Origin: Phaeobacter sp. 22II1-1F12B
GTDB taxonomy: Bacteria > Pseudomonadota > Alphaproteobacteria > Rhodobacterales > Rhodobacteraceae
Reading direction: 5' to 3'
Assembly (NCBI RefSeq): GCF_002210165.1
Contig: NZ_AQQP01000003.1
Coordinates: 370,708-434,707 of the forward strand
Length of the DNA stretch: 64,000 nt
Of the stretch, positions 1-8,023 are shown one piece after another. The position numbers were made by a program, and so were the translations under genes. How positions within the stretch are numbered: position 1 is the first letter of the stretch; every line of letters begins with the position of its first letter. The notes below the pieces were generated by a model. That model was not told where the DNA came from and ran no database searches. It worked only from the letters and a program-made list of their open reading frames with translations.

Positions 1-172
1 CGAAGGAACGCCTCGGTGCAAAGACAAGCGTCGTCGACAGGCCGGCATCGCGGCAAAGCTTTAGGTAGCCATAGATATACTGGCTGCTTCCCGATTGCAT
101 CGTATCCAGACGACGCGCCACGATAAGCACGCCACGGCCTTCTGTCGCCAAGTTCTGAATGGTGCCATCCAT
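1..172 (-). CDS. Probable glycosyltransferase, N-terminal fragment cut by window edge
   Basis: Reading the minus strand from the ATG at 172 gives 57 codons with no stop before the window ends. The visible product begins MDGTIQNLATEGRG and continues with GVLIVARRLDT and a stretch rich in Tyr and Gly, ending RDAGLSTTLVFAPRRSF. The hydrophobic strand followed by a small loop and helix looks like the first Rossmann unit of a GT-B glycosyltransferase, but this is inference from a fragment. The start lies only three bases after the TAA of the upstream GT2 gene, so both are probably co-transcribed in a polysaccharide locus that continues off the left edge. Confidence 0.6.
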   Translation of the reverse strand, partial: MDGTIQNLATEGRGVLIVARRLDTMQSGSSQYIYGYLKLCRDAGLSTTLVFAPRRSF

Positions 173-175
173 CGC

Positions 176-1168
176 TTACAGCCATCGCGGCAAGCGTTTG
201 GTGACTGCCTCCCGAGCGTGGCTGAATATCCGGGGCGTGGCACGCGGATTTCGCATTAATTCGCTGAACACGGTGGCCGCATTTGCCGCCTTGATCGCGC
301 CAATGACTCGCTCGCTTGTCACCAGGCTTTCAAGATTGCGACGTCGCTCGCGCATGAAGGCGAGCGCTTGTTTTTCGTCCATGGCATTCAAGCGGGCCTC
401 GGCGGCCCGGTCCGCGACCAGAAGCGCGCGCAGATGATCGTCATGCGCCCGGCGCGAAACCGATTCCGTGCGGCGCGTGTAAAAATAGCCGGGTGTCGCC
501 GAAAACCACACCTTTGCGCCCGAGACCATGGCCGCAAGGACAAGGTGAAAATCCTCACCGTTCCTCAGGCTCTCATCGTACCGCAGTGAATGCGCCTTGA
601 TGAAGTCTCGCCTGATAACCGGCTTAGCATAGCCAAAGCTGACTTCTCCATGACCGACCCGGTTCAACCCGATCCAGTCCGCGACGGTCAGTTCACCAGC
701 CCCCCGAATATCGTTGAGGCTCCGCTCATCCAGTGCCACACCGTTTTCGTCCTGCGCGATGAAATCATCCAGAATGAAATCGACAGCCTGCTTTTCGGCT
801 TCCTCGCAAAGCATGGCAAGCCGGTCCGGCGCATAACGGTCATCGGAATCCAGTACGGCCACCCATTGCCCCTTGGCCATGTCCAAAGCAGCGTTGCGCG
901 CCGCCCCGGGGCCGCCGTTCTGCACGCATCTTATGGCGGTCACCCGCGGGTCACCTTCGGCAAGCTTGGTAGCCACGTCGAATGTATCGTCCGTCGATAG
1001 ATCGTCAGCGATCAAAACGTCGACCTCGACACCCTGTTGCGACAATGCGCTTTCGACCGAATGTTCGAGCCACGCAGAGGCATTGTAAGCAGCGATGACA
1101 ACCGAAACGGTCGGGCGGTCGGACGTCTCACCGCTGATCTGCCCGACACTGTTCCCTGTATCAGTCAC
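176..1168 (-). CDS. Glycosyltransferase family 2 protein
   Basis: A 330-residue GT-A fold glycosyltransferase. The first domain opens with PTVSVVIAAYNASAWLEHSV at about residues 19-38, followed by IADDLSTDDT (nucleotide-sugar contact) and NGGPGAARN, and AVLDSDD at about residue 105 supplies the DxD-type metal motif. These are classic GT2 features of enzymes that transfer sugars from NDP-sugars to surface polysaccharide. The start read here is GTG; only a weak ribosome site precedes it. It sits 15 bases downstream of the sulfotransferase gene and 3 bases before the next glycosyltransferase, which suggests one operon making a sulfated or decorated glycan. Acceptor and donor cannot be told from sequence. 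Confidence 0.88.
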   Translation of the reverse strand: MTDTGNSVGQISGETSDRPTVSVVIAAYNASAWLEHSVESALSQQGVEVDVLIADDLSTDDTFDVATKLAEGDPRVTAIRCVQNGGPGAARNAALDMAKGQWVAVLDSDDRYAPDRLAMLCEEAEKQAVDFILDDFIAQDENGVALDERSLNDIRGAGELTVADWIGLNRVGHGEVSFGYAKPVIRRDFIKAHSLRYDESLRNGEDFHLVLAAMVSGAKVWFSATPGYFYTRRTESVSRRAHDDHLRALLVADRAAEARLNAMDEKQALAFMRERRRNLESLVTSERVIGAIKAANAATVFSELMRNPRATPRIFSHAREAVTKRLPRWL

Positions 1169-1183
1169 CGCGCACGCCCATCC

Positions 1184-2032
1184 CTACTGTACCGATTGCG
1201 GCTCAAACCGGGCAATAAACTCGAAATCCATCTGGTACCGGTCCTTGAGAGCCTCGGTAAGATCCTGCCCCAACAGGCTGGCGTCATCCGGCAAAACTCG
1301 TCTTTGCGCATAGTGCTCGCGCAGCGCCTCTACCGGCATGAGGTCGGCGCCGTTTATTTCCACGTGTTCGACATCGGAGGTACGGTTCACCGGCTTGCGG
1401 AAATACCTGTCAGCCATCGACTGACCGACCACTCCGATCATCCGGTCGTAGATCTTTTCGACCGGCATGACGTCGGTATAAACCGCCCGCCTCAGATGAT
1501 AGCGCTGCGGCAGCGTATGCCTGTCCAGCGCCGCCCAGGGCTGCTGCAGGTAGTCCATGACAAAGCTGCGGAAACTCGCATCCAGAGGCACGGTCCCGGT
1601 CACCTGTTCGTAATTGGCAAGGAGATCGTCGGCACCGCTGCACAGGATGAACTTGTTGCGGAACAGCGAAAGCATTCGTTTGACCGGATCGCGATAGACC
1701 AGAACCACATGATCGCATGCCGCGAAATCACTGTCCTTCATCACATGGTTCATGCGGATGAAATCAATCGGGCGCGTCTGGCCCGCCGGGTCATAGCCAT
1801 GCGGCGACTGGTCCAGAAACATCTGTTTGAAACTCGAACAGCCGTTTTTCCGGATGTAGCAGTACCCGATCTTCTTACCGTTCACATCGAGGCAGAAATG
1901 GTTTCGTCCAAGGCCCATGACCTTGTCGAGGCCGTTCTGCAGGCGCGAAAGCCCGTTTCGATTAAGGGAGGTGCGCGTATCGAGGACGCGGTGTGCGTCA
2001 AGTCTGGCCGGGTCTGCGGTAATGTCGATCAT
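1184..2032 (-). CDS. Sulfotransferase family 2 protein
   Basis: The 282-residue product carries the two PAPS-binding elements of carbohydrate sulfotransferases: KKIGYCYIRKNGCSSFKQMF as the 5'-phosphosulfate loop and VVLVYRDPVKRMLSLFRNKF as the 3'-phosphate motif with its conserved Arg and Ser. It would move sulfate from PAPS to a sugar hydroxyl, fitting the glycosyltransferases next door. I chose the ATG at 2032 because GAGG lies six bases upstream; an in-frame GTG at 2044 is the alternative. The first gene of its strand group, it is preceded by a long AT-richer intergenic region that should hold its promoter. Confidence 0.82.
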   Translation of the reverse strand: MIDITADPARLDAHRVLDTRTSLNRNGLSRLQNGLDKVMGLGRNHFCLDVNGKKIGYCYIRKNGCSSFKQMFLDQSPHGYDPAGQTRPIDFIRMNHVMKDSDFAACDHVVLVYRDPVKRMLSLFRNKFILCSGADDLLANYEQVTGTVPLDASFRSFVMDYLQQPWAALDRHTLPQRYHLRRAVYTDVMPVEKIYDRMIGVVGQSMADRYFRKPVNRTSDVEHVEINGADLMPVEALREHYAQRRVLPDDASLLGQDLTEALKDRYQMDFEFIARFEPQSVQ

Positions 2033-2698
2033 TACTTGCCTCACAATTGAAGCCCCTCAACTGCCCTTATCCGTTCTCTTAGCGTCAGAATTGCGACATG
2101 CAGCATGAACAAGCCTCGGGTGCCCCCAAAATTCGAAGTAACCGGGCATGTTTGTCCATTTATTATGCAATCTAACATGTTTTGGCTCATCTGAGAACGG
2201 ATCTTCCCGCTGGGTCCGGTGCTCGACGTCGTCGGAACCGGGCCAAAAAAGGCGAGTGACCTGTCTTGTCAGAGCCAAATCCATGTTGATTTAGAGAATT
2301 CAGCAATATTCCATTCATTAAAGACGTTCAGGAAGTCAAAGGTCGTCAAAATTCTATTCATAAAAAGTAAGTGCTTTCTTTGTTAATAAACGTTGTCCCT
2401 AAAATCAATTCATTTGTCTTTGGAAGAACTGTCGGAGATGGCGTCAGCGTCTCGCTGGAAGAGCCGAAACGGATCGGGCGACGGGATGCTTCTTTAGTTT
2501 CCCAAGCAATATCAAATCCTTACCCTTCTACCCCCGAAATATCGGCATCTCTCAGGTCGTGGCGGCGCGCCTAATCGTCTTATTGAAACTTGGCCCGTGG
2601 AAATGATTGCGGCGCCAGATGACTGGCGCCGCAATCCATTCGGGACGGCAACCCAACGACCACAGAGAAATACCTGTGATCGCTGGCAAACCTTGTGA
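2033..2698. other. AT-richer intergenic region without a supported gene
   Basis: This 666-base stretch between the sulfotransferase start and the purU stop is visibly richer in A and T than its surroundings. Short open frames exist on both strands (for example 2371-2574 plus) but none shows a ribosome site, recognisable motif or the local codon bias, so I call none. It should contain the promoter of the sulfotransferase operon and it does contain the purU terminator at 2605-2636. Confidence 0.6.
2605..2636 (-). terminator. Perfect 14-bp stem hairpin downstream of purU
   Basis: GATTGCGGCGCCAG at 2605-2618 is the exact reverse complement of CTGGCGCCGCAATC at 2623-2636, separated by the tetraloop ATGA. 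It lies 63 bases after the purU stop. The following minus-strand sequence begins ATTTCC, a poor U tract, so it may end transcription inefficiently or stabilise the 3' end. Confidence 0.75.
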
Positions 2699-3583
2699 TC
2701 AGCCCATGCGTTCCGACGCGTAGGAACCGGGGCTTGCCGGGAAGACAATCGTCTTGGTGCCGTTCAGGAAGACGCGGTGGTGGATATGGGCGTGGATTGC
2801 CCGCGCCAGCACCTGGCTTTCCACGTCGCGGCCAAGGCTGACGTAATCATCGGCCGATTGTGCATGCGTGACCCGTACGGTGTCCTGTTCGATGATCGGG
2901 CCTTCGTCGAGGTCCGCCGTAACATAATGCGAGGTTGCGCCGATAAGCTTAACACCGCGTTCGAAGGCCTGCTTATAGGGGTTCGCGCCCTTGAAGCTGG
3001 GCAGGAAGGAATGGTGGATGTTGATGATCCTTCCGGACATCTTCTGGCACAGGGAATCCGACAGGATCTGCATGTAGCGGGCAAGTACCACGAGATCGGC
3101 GTCAGTATCTTCGACCACTCCCAGCAGACGTGCTTCGGCCTCGGCCTTGTTCTCCTTGGTCACCTTGATGTGGTGGAAGGGGATATCGTGGTTCACCACG
3201 ACCTTCTGGTAATCGAGGTGGTTTGAAATCACCGCAACGATCTCGACCGGCAGCGCGCCGATGCGCCAGCGGTACAGCAAGTCGTTCAGGCAGTGGCCAA
3301 AGCGCGAGACCATCAGCACGACCTTCATCTTTTTGGAGGGGTCGTGGAAATCCCAGGTCATCCCGAATGTCTCGGCGATCGGGCCGAACCCTTCGCGCAG
3401 CTCGTCGATCGAGGTGCCGGTTTCGCTGTCAAAGCTGATGCGCGAAAAGAAATGACCGGTCTCGGTGTCATCGAACTGATGCAGGTCCCGGATATTGCAT
3501 CCCTTCTCCGCAAGATAGGTCGAGATCTCGGCGACGATGCCGCGCCGGGTGGGGCAGTGGACGGTCAGGATGTAGTCGTTCAT
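2699..3583 (-). CDS. purU: Formyltetrahydrofolate deformylase
   Basis: A 294-residue cytosolic enzyme that hydrolyses 10-formyl-THF to formate and THF. Residues 1-80 form an ACT domain (CPTRRGIVAEISTYLAEKGC), and the rest is a formyltransferase fold with the catalytic set visible in INIHHSFLPSFKGANPY (His pair) and VTADLDEGPIIEQD (catalytic Asp). Length is normal for PurU. It is read as its own unit upstream of a hairpin terminator and lies next to the GMA-synthetase type cluster. In roseobacters PurU copies beside methylated-amine genes serve C1 oxidation by releasing formate; that role is inference here, supported by a formate dehydrogenase locus at 21-33 kb. Confidence 0.95.
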   Translation of the reverse strand: MNDYILTVHCPTRRGIVAEISTYLAEKGCNIRDLHQFDDTETGHFFSRISFDSETGTSIDELREGFGPIAETFGMTWDFHDPSKKMKVVLMVSRFGHCLNDLLYRWRIGALPVEIVAVISNHLDYQKVVVNHDIPFHHIKVTKENKAEAEARLLGVVEDTDADLVVLARYMQILSDSLCQKMSGRIINIHHSFLPSFKGANPYKQAFERGVKLIGATSHYVTADLDEGPIIEQDTVRVTHAQSADDYVSLGRDVESQVLARAIHAHIHHRVFLNGTKTIVFPASPGSYASERMG

Positions 3584-3692
3584 TCTGTTATTCCTTGGAT
3601 CCGGCCCTGACGGGCTTTGCGGGAGGGTTCAAACCGATGGCTGGCGCATGTGTTGGCGCGAAGAAAGGCATCGGTCAAGGAAAAGAAAACGC

Positions 3693-3723
3693 TGTAAAAC
3701 ACCCGTTTAGTGCTTATTTTACA
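3693..3723. promoter_or_regulatory. Inverted repeat upstream of purU
   Basis: TGTAAAA at 3693-3699 and TTTTACA at 3717-3723 form 7-bp arms around 17 bases, 110 bases upstream of the purU start. Within the spacer CAC and GTG also mirror each other. It could be an operator or promoter-overlapping site; the regulator is unknown. Confidence 0.35.
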
Positions 3724-3876
3724 CGCTTCGGCAAAAGCGTCACCCTATCGCGCGAGAACGACGCGAAAGCCAAGCGGGCTTGACCGAAAAAGCATCGCTA
3801 TAAGGCGCCTAGAGCAGGCTTTCAGGCGTTTTCGGGAGCGGTTTTTAGACCGCCAGGTGACTCGCGCGGGGGGCGG

Positions 3877-4521
3877 TCACTGCGGATAGCATATGACCGA
3901 CAGATAGCGGATGGGAAATTCCAGCAGCATTTCCGGCCCGTGCGGCGCGTCCGCATCGAAAAGCAGCGTATCTCCCGGCTCAAGCCGGTAGAGCTGATCC
4001 CCGTGCCGGTAGTCGAGCTGGCCTTCGAGCATGTAGATGAATTCGATGCCTTCATGCTGGAACACCGGGAAGACGTCGCTCTTGCTGGTGAGGGTCAGCA
4101 GATAGGGTTCGACCACCACGCCGGAGTCCGTCGCACCGATATGTCCCAGCAGGTTATACTGGTGGCCTGCCCGGCTGCCTTGCCGTTCAATCTCGACCCC
4201 CTGCCCGGCTTTGACATGCATTGCACCGCGCGGCTGGTCATAGCCCGAGAAAAGGTTCACGATGGGCACGCCCAGCGCGTGGGAAAATGCCTGCAACGTA
4301 TTCAGAGAGGGGGAGATCAGCCCGTTTTCGATCTTGGAAAGCGCGCCGACGGAAATACCGGCCTTGGCGGCCAGATCGGTGCCGGTCATGCGCTGGCGTT
4401 TGCGCAGTTCGCGGATCTGGCGACCTATGGCCAGTTCGAGGTTTTTCTCGCGCGTCTCCCCGACCGCGTGGGGGTCCTGACGCAGCGGTTTCGGACCCTC
4501 TCTGTCGTCCACTTCGCTCAT
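3877..4521 (-). CDS. XRE-family regulator with C-terminal cupin sensor
   Basis: A 214-residue one-component regulator. Residues about 30-85 are an XRE helix-turn-helix (QIRELRKRQRMTGTDLAAKA then GISVGALSKIENGLISPSL), followed by a cupin_2 sensor around residues 125-205 (FQHEGIEFIYMLEGQLDY, LEPGDTLLFDADAPHGPE). This architecture controls amine and amino-acid catabolism genes in many proteobacteria. I start it at the internal ATG at 4521 (MSEVDDREG) because the 20 residues upstream read poorly; an ATG at 4581 is the alternative and would begin inside the hexamer array at 4576-4616. That array very likely autoregulates this gene. It lies between gmaS and purU on the same strand. Confidence 0.85.
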   Translation of the reverse strand: MSEVDDREGPKPLRQDPHAVGETREKNLELAIGRQIRELRKRQRMTGTDLAAKAGISVGALSKIENGLISPSLNTLQAFSHALGVPIVNLFSGYDQPRGAMHVKAGQGVEIERQGSRAGHQYNLLGHIGATDSGVVVEPYLLTLTSKSDVFPVFQHEGIEFIYMLEGQLDYRHGDQLYRLEPGDTLLFDADAPHGPEMLLEFPIRYLSVICYPQ

Positions 4522-4574
4522 TTTTCTGCGCCTCGCCAGCAGGCGCGAGAGGCCGAAAAACAGGGGGTGATATC

Positions 4575-4616
4575 GGTGCACAAGCTGTACACCCCCTGTA
4601 CACCCCCCGCGTACAC
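4575..4616. promoter_or_regulatory. Array of GTRCAC hexamers, 11-bp period (site A)
   Basis: Four hexamers run in one direction: GTGCAC at 4576, GTACAC at 4587, GTACAC at 4598 and GTACAC at 4611. The first three are exactly 11 bp apart, so they face the same side of the helix. GGTG-ACA and TGT-CACC flank the first pair as a rough dyad. A 32-base part (4575-4606) matches 40782-40813 at 28 positions, including the 16-mer GTACACCCCCTGTACA. It sits 54-95 bases upstream of the XRE-cupin start, which is the likeliest protein to bind it. Confidence 0.7.
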
Positions 4617-4635
4617 CGGCTGAGATGCCCGACGC

Positions 4636-5955
4636 TCAGATATCAAGCGTATTGTCCCGCTCCCAGCTTGAGAAGTGAGAGACATAGGAATGCCATTCCT
4701 GATGTTTCATCTTGATGAAGGAGGCCGAGAACTCAGCTCCGAGCATCTCTTTCAGACCTGCGTCCTCATCCAAGGCGCGGATCGCATCCAGCAGGTTCAG
4801 CGGCAGTTTCGGCGCGTCCGTCACGGTGTGGCCCTCGGCATACATGTCTATGTCATGCCGCTTGCCGGGATCAGCCTTGGTGCGGATACCGGAGAGACCG
4901 GCGGCGATGATGACCGCCTGCAGCAGGTAGGGGTTGGTCGCCCCGTCGGGCAGGCGCAGCTCGAACCGGCCCGGGCCGGGGACGCGCACCATGTGGGTCC
5001 GATTGTTGCCCGTCCATGTCACGCTGTTGGGCGCCCATGTCGCACCGGAGGTGGTGCGCGGCGCGTTGATGCGTTTATAGCTGTTGACCGTCGGGTTGGT
5101 GATCGCGGCCATGGCGGTGGCGTGTTTCATGATCCCGCCAAGGAACTGGGCGCCCTGCTCGGACAGGCCAAGTTCGCCGGTCGGGCCGCTACCTTTTTCC
5201 GTGGCAAAGACGTTGGTCTTCCCCTTGGCATCCCAGACCGAGATATGGGCGTGGCAACCATTGCCGGTCAGCCCTTCAATCGGCTTGGGCATGAAGGTGG
5301 CGCGCAGCCCGTGTTTCTCGGCCACGGATTTCACCATGAACTTGAAAAAGGAGTGCCGGTCCGCCGTCACCAGTGCGTCGGCGAATTCCCAGTTCATCTC
5401 GAACTGGCCATTCGCGTCCTCGTGGTCGTTCTGATACGGGCCCCAGCCGAGATCGAGCATGTAGTCGCAGATTTCCGAGATCACGTCATAGCGCCGCATC
5501 ACCGCCTGCTGGTCGTAGCAGGGTTTTTCCGCCGTATCGGCAGGATCCGAGATTTCGGTCCCCTCGGGCGTCAGCAGAAAGAATTCGGCCTCGATGCCCG
5601 TCTTGACATGCAGCCCCTCGGAGGCGGCCTCGGCCACCAGTCTGCGCAACACGTTGCGTGGGGCCTGCGCGACCTCTTCGCCCTCCATCACGCAATTCGC
5701 CGCCACCCATGCGACCTCGGGCTTCCACGGCAGCTGGATCACGGTTTCAGGATCAGGGACCGCCAGCATGTCGGGATAGGCCGGGGTCATGTCGAGCCAT
5801 GTGGCAAAGCCCGCAAACCCCGCGCCATCTGTCTGCATCTCCTTGATGGCCTGCGCCGGGACCAGCTTGGCCCGCTGCCCCCCGAACAGATCGGTATAGG
5901 AGATCATGAAATACTTGACGCCTTTGTCCTTGGCGAATTTGGCGAGATCCTTCAT
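4636..5955 (-). CDS. gmaS: Gamma-glutamylmethylamide synthetase / type III-like glutamine synthetase (GlnT family)
   Basis: A 439-residue enzyme of the glutamine-synthetase superfamily. Visible active-site blocks are GIEAEFFLL, NDHEDANGQFEMNWEFADAL (metal-binding Glu residues), GNGCHAHISVW, the ATP/glutamate segment NSYKRINAPRTTSG, WAPNSVTWTGNNRTHMVRVP and RFELRLPDGATNPYL. EDANGQF and TGNNRTH are the regions known from gmaS-specific primer design, and the length fits GmaS. GmaS joins methylamine to glutamate using ATP. Its position directly after mgsCBA-type genes supports the N-methylglutamate pathway, but rhizobial GlnT proteins have the same neighbours (glxBCD) and are close relatives, so the substrate is not certain. 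A 59-base gap separates it from the FMN synthase gene. Confidence 0.78.
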   Translation of the reverse strand: MKDLAKFAKDKGVKYFMISYTDLFGGQRAKLVPAQAIKEMQTDGAGFAGFATWLDMTPAYPDMLAVPDPETVIQLPWKPEVAWVAANCVMEGEEVAQAPRNVLRRLVAEAASEGLHVKTGIEAEFFLLTPEGTEISDPADTAEKPCYDQQAVMRRYDVISEICDYMLDLGWGPYQNDHEDANGQFEMNWEFADALVTADRHSFFKFMVKSVAEKHGLRATFMPKPIEGLTGNGCHAHISVWDAKGKTNVFATEKGSGPTGELGLSEQGAQFLGGIMKHATAMAAITNPTVNSYKRINAPRTTSGATWAPNSVTWTGNNRTHMVRVPGPGRFELRLPDGATNPYLLQAVIIAAGLSGIRTKADPGKRHDIDMYAEGHTVTDAPKLPLNLLDAIRALDEDAGLKEMLGAEFSASFIKMKHQEWHSYVSHFSSWERDNTLDI

Positions 5956-6014
5956 TTGCGGTCCTTTTCCCTGTTGGTGGCTGCGGGTGGTCTGACGCCG
6001 CCCGTCATAATGTT

Positions 6015-7349
6015 TCAGAAACCCTTTTTACCCGGATACCAGTCCGTCCCGGCGAGCGGGATCTGCGCCATGGCGGCGGCTTCCATGGTGAGGGCGCAAA
6101 GATCCTCGGGTTCGAGGTTGTGCACATGGTTCTTGCCGCAGGCGCGCGCGATGGTCTGGCATTCAAGCGTCATCACGTTGAGATAGTTGCGCAGACGGCG
6201 ACCTGCCTCGACAGGGTCCAAACGGGCCATCAATTCCGGGTCCTGCGTGGTGATGCCTGCCGGGTCGCGGCCTTCGTGCCAGTCGTCATAAGCGCCGGTG
6301 GTCGAGCCGAGTTCCTGATACTCGGCCTCCCATTTCGGATCATTGTCACCAATCGCGATCAGCGCGGCCGTGCCGATCGAAACCGCATCCGCCCCAAGCG
6401 CAAGCGCCTTGGCCACATCGGCCCCGGTGCGGATACCGCCAGAGACGACAAGCTGCACCTCGCGGTGCATCCCCAGATCCTGAAGCGCCTGCACGGCGGG
6501 CCGGATACAGGCAAGGATCGGCTGGCCCACATGTTCGATGAACACGTCCTGCGTGGCCGCGGTGCCGCCCTGCATCCCATCGAGCACGACCACATCCGCG
6601 CCCGCCTTTACCGCCAACGCCGTGTCGTAATAGGGGCGCGAGCCACCGACCTTTACATAGATCGGTTTTTCCCAACCGGTGATTTCACGCAACTCGAGGA
6701 TCTTGATTTCCAGATCGTCCGGCCCGGTCCAGTCCGGGTGGCGGCAGGAGGACCGCTGGTCGATGCCAACCGGCAGGCCGCGCATTCCGGCCACCCGCTC
6801 GGTGATTTTCTGGCCGAGCAGCATGCCGCCGCCGCCGGGCTTGGCGCCCTGCCCCACGACGATTTCAATCGCATCGGCGCGGCGCAGGTCGTCGGGGTTC
6901 ATGCCGTAACGGCTGGGCAGGTATTGATAGACCAGCATCTCGGAATGGCCGCGTTCCTCATCGGTCATGCCACCGTCGCCCGTGGTGGTCGAGGTGCCCG
7001 CAAGGGTCGCGCCCCGGCCCAGCGCCTCTTTGGCATTGGCCGAGAGCGCGCCAAAAGACATGCCCGCAATGGTGATCGGTATTTTCAGCTCGATGGGTTT
7101 CTTGGCAAAGCGCGTGCCCAACGTGACCGAGGTTTCGCATTTCTCACGGTAGCCTTCGAGCGGGTAGCGCGAGACCGAAGCACCAAGGAACAGCAGGTCG
7201 TCGAAATGCGGCACGCGCCGTTTGGCCCCGCCGCCGCGAATGTCATAGATTCCGGTGGCCGCCGCTCGGCGGATTTCCGAGTTAATCTCGTTCGAAAAGG
7301 TCCAGGACTGCCGGGGCATGGTCCGGGGTGTGTTCTGGTCGCTCATCAA
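6015..7349 (-). CDS. mgsC: FMN-binding glutamate synthase-like protein (N-methylglutamate synthase subunit C type)
   Basis: A 444-residue protein matching the FMN-binding TIM barrel of glutamate synthase large subunit as a stand-alone chain. Landmarks are KIPITIAGMSFGALSANAKE, GGMTDEERGHSEMLVYQY, IEIVVGQGAKPGGGGMLLG, VVVLDGMQGGTAATQDVF and the phosphate-binding LVVSGGIRTGADVAKALALG near residue 310. A Cys-rich 3Fe-4S type motif of full GltB is not obvious. With the amidotransferase and GXGXG proteins encoded upstream it would form a three-chain GltB equivalent that makes N-methylglutamate from GMA plus 2-oxoglutarate, or glutamate. It overlaps the GXGXG gene by four bases, showing translational coupling. 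Confidence 0.85.
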   Translation of the reverse strand: MMSDQNTPRTMPRQSWTFSNEINSEIRRAAATGIYDIRGGGAKRRVPHFDDLLFLGASVSRYPLEGYREKCETSVTLGTRFAKKPIELKIPITIAGMSFGALSANAKEALGRGATLAGTSTTTGDGGMTDEERGHSEMLVYQYLPSRYGMNPDDLRRADAIEIVVGQGAKPGGGGMLLGQKITERVAGMRGLPVGIDQRSSCRHPDWTGPDDLEIKILELREITGWEKPIYVKVGGSRPYYDTALAVKAGADVVVLDGMQGGTAATQDVFIEHVGQPILACIRPAVQALQDLGMHREVQLVVSGGIRTGADVAKALALGADAVSIGTAALIAIGDNDPKWEAEYQELGSTTGAYDDWHEGRDPAGITTQDPELMARLDPVEAGRRLRNYLNVMTLECQTIARACGKNHVHNLEPEDLCALTMEAAAMAQIPLAGTDWYPGKKGF

Positions 7350-8023
7350 TAGGCCCCCGCATTGTCGACTTTGAAATGATAGAGTTCGCGGGCCGAACCA
7401 TAGCGGCGGAACTCTTTGGGTTTGGCATCCATCCCGGCGCGGCTCAGCAGATCGGCCAGCAGGTCAAGATGTTCGGGGCGCATTTCCTTTTCGACGCAAT
7501 CCGCGCCAAGCGATTTCACGGAACCGCGCACGAAAAGCCGCGCCTCGTAAAGGCTGTCGCCGAGGGCATCGCCCGCGTCACCCAGCACCACGAGGTTGCC
7601 CTTTTGCGCCATGAAAGCGCTCATATGACCGATGTTGCCGCCGACGACGATATCGATGCCCTTCATGGAGATGCCGCAGCGCGACGAGGCATTGCCTTTG
7701 ATCACGAGCAGACCGCCATGTCCGGTGGCCCCGGCATATTGCGAGGCGTCGCCATTAACGATGACCTCGCCGGACATCATGTTTTCGGCGGCCCCCGGCC
7801 CGACCGAGCCTTTGACGGTGATCTTGGCCTGCTTGTTCATACCGGCGCAGTAATAGCCGGCAGAGCCGTGCAGCGTGACGTCGATGGGCGCATCAAGGCC
7901 AACGGCAACGGCGTGAGAGCCGCGCAGGTTCAGCACCTCGAATTCTGTATCATTGCCGGTCGCGCCCTGAAGGGTCGCGTTGACCGCGCGCAGGTCGATG
8001 TCGTTCATGTCGAGGGTCTGCAT
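7346..8023 (-). CDS. mgsB: GXGXG-motif glutamate synthase domain protein (N-methylglutamate synthase subunit B type)
   Basis: A 225-residue protein corresponding to the C-terminal beta-helix domain of glutamate synthase. The right-handed helix repeats are seen as GSAGYYCAGMNKQAKITVKG, GSVGPGAAENMMSGEVIVNG, ASQYAGATGHGGLLVIKG and GDAGDALGDSLYEARLFVRG. In the multi-chain family (MgsB, GlxC) this subunit is structural and links the amidotransferase and FMN subunits. Its ATG follows the stop of the amidotransferase gene without a gap and its 3' end overlaps mgsC. Confidence 0.85.
   Translation of the reverse strand: MQTLDMNDIDLRAVNATLQGATGNDTEFEVLNLRGSHAVAVGLDAPIDVTLHGSAGYYCAGMNKQAKITVKGSVGPGAAENMMSGEVIVNGDASQYAGATGHGGLLVIKGNASSRCGISMKGIDIVVGGNIGHMSAFMAQKGNLVVLGDAGDALGDSLYEARLFVRGSVKSLGADCVEKEMRPEHLDLLADLLSRAGMDAKPKEFRRYGSARELYHFKVDNAGAY

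Noticed and set aside
2371..2574. 67-codon plus-strand frame in the AT-rich gap
   Set aside because: No ribosome site, no motif, and composition unlike neighbouring genes; the product looks random.
3595..3783. 62-codon plus-strand frame upstream of purU
   Set aside because: It covers the purU promoter region, lacks a ribosome site and any recognisable sequence.
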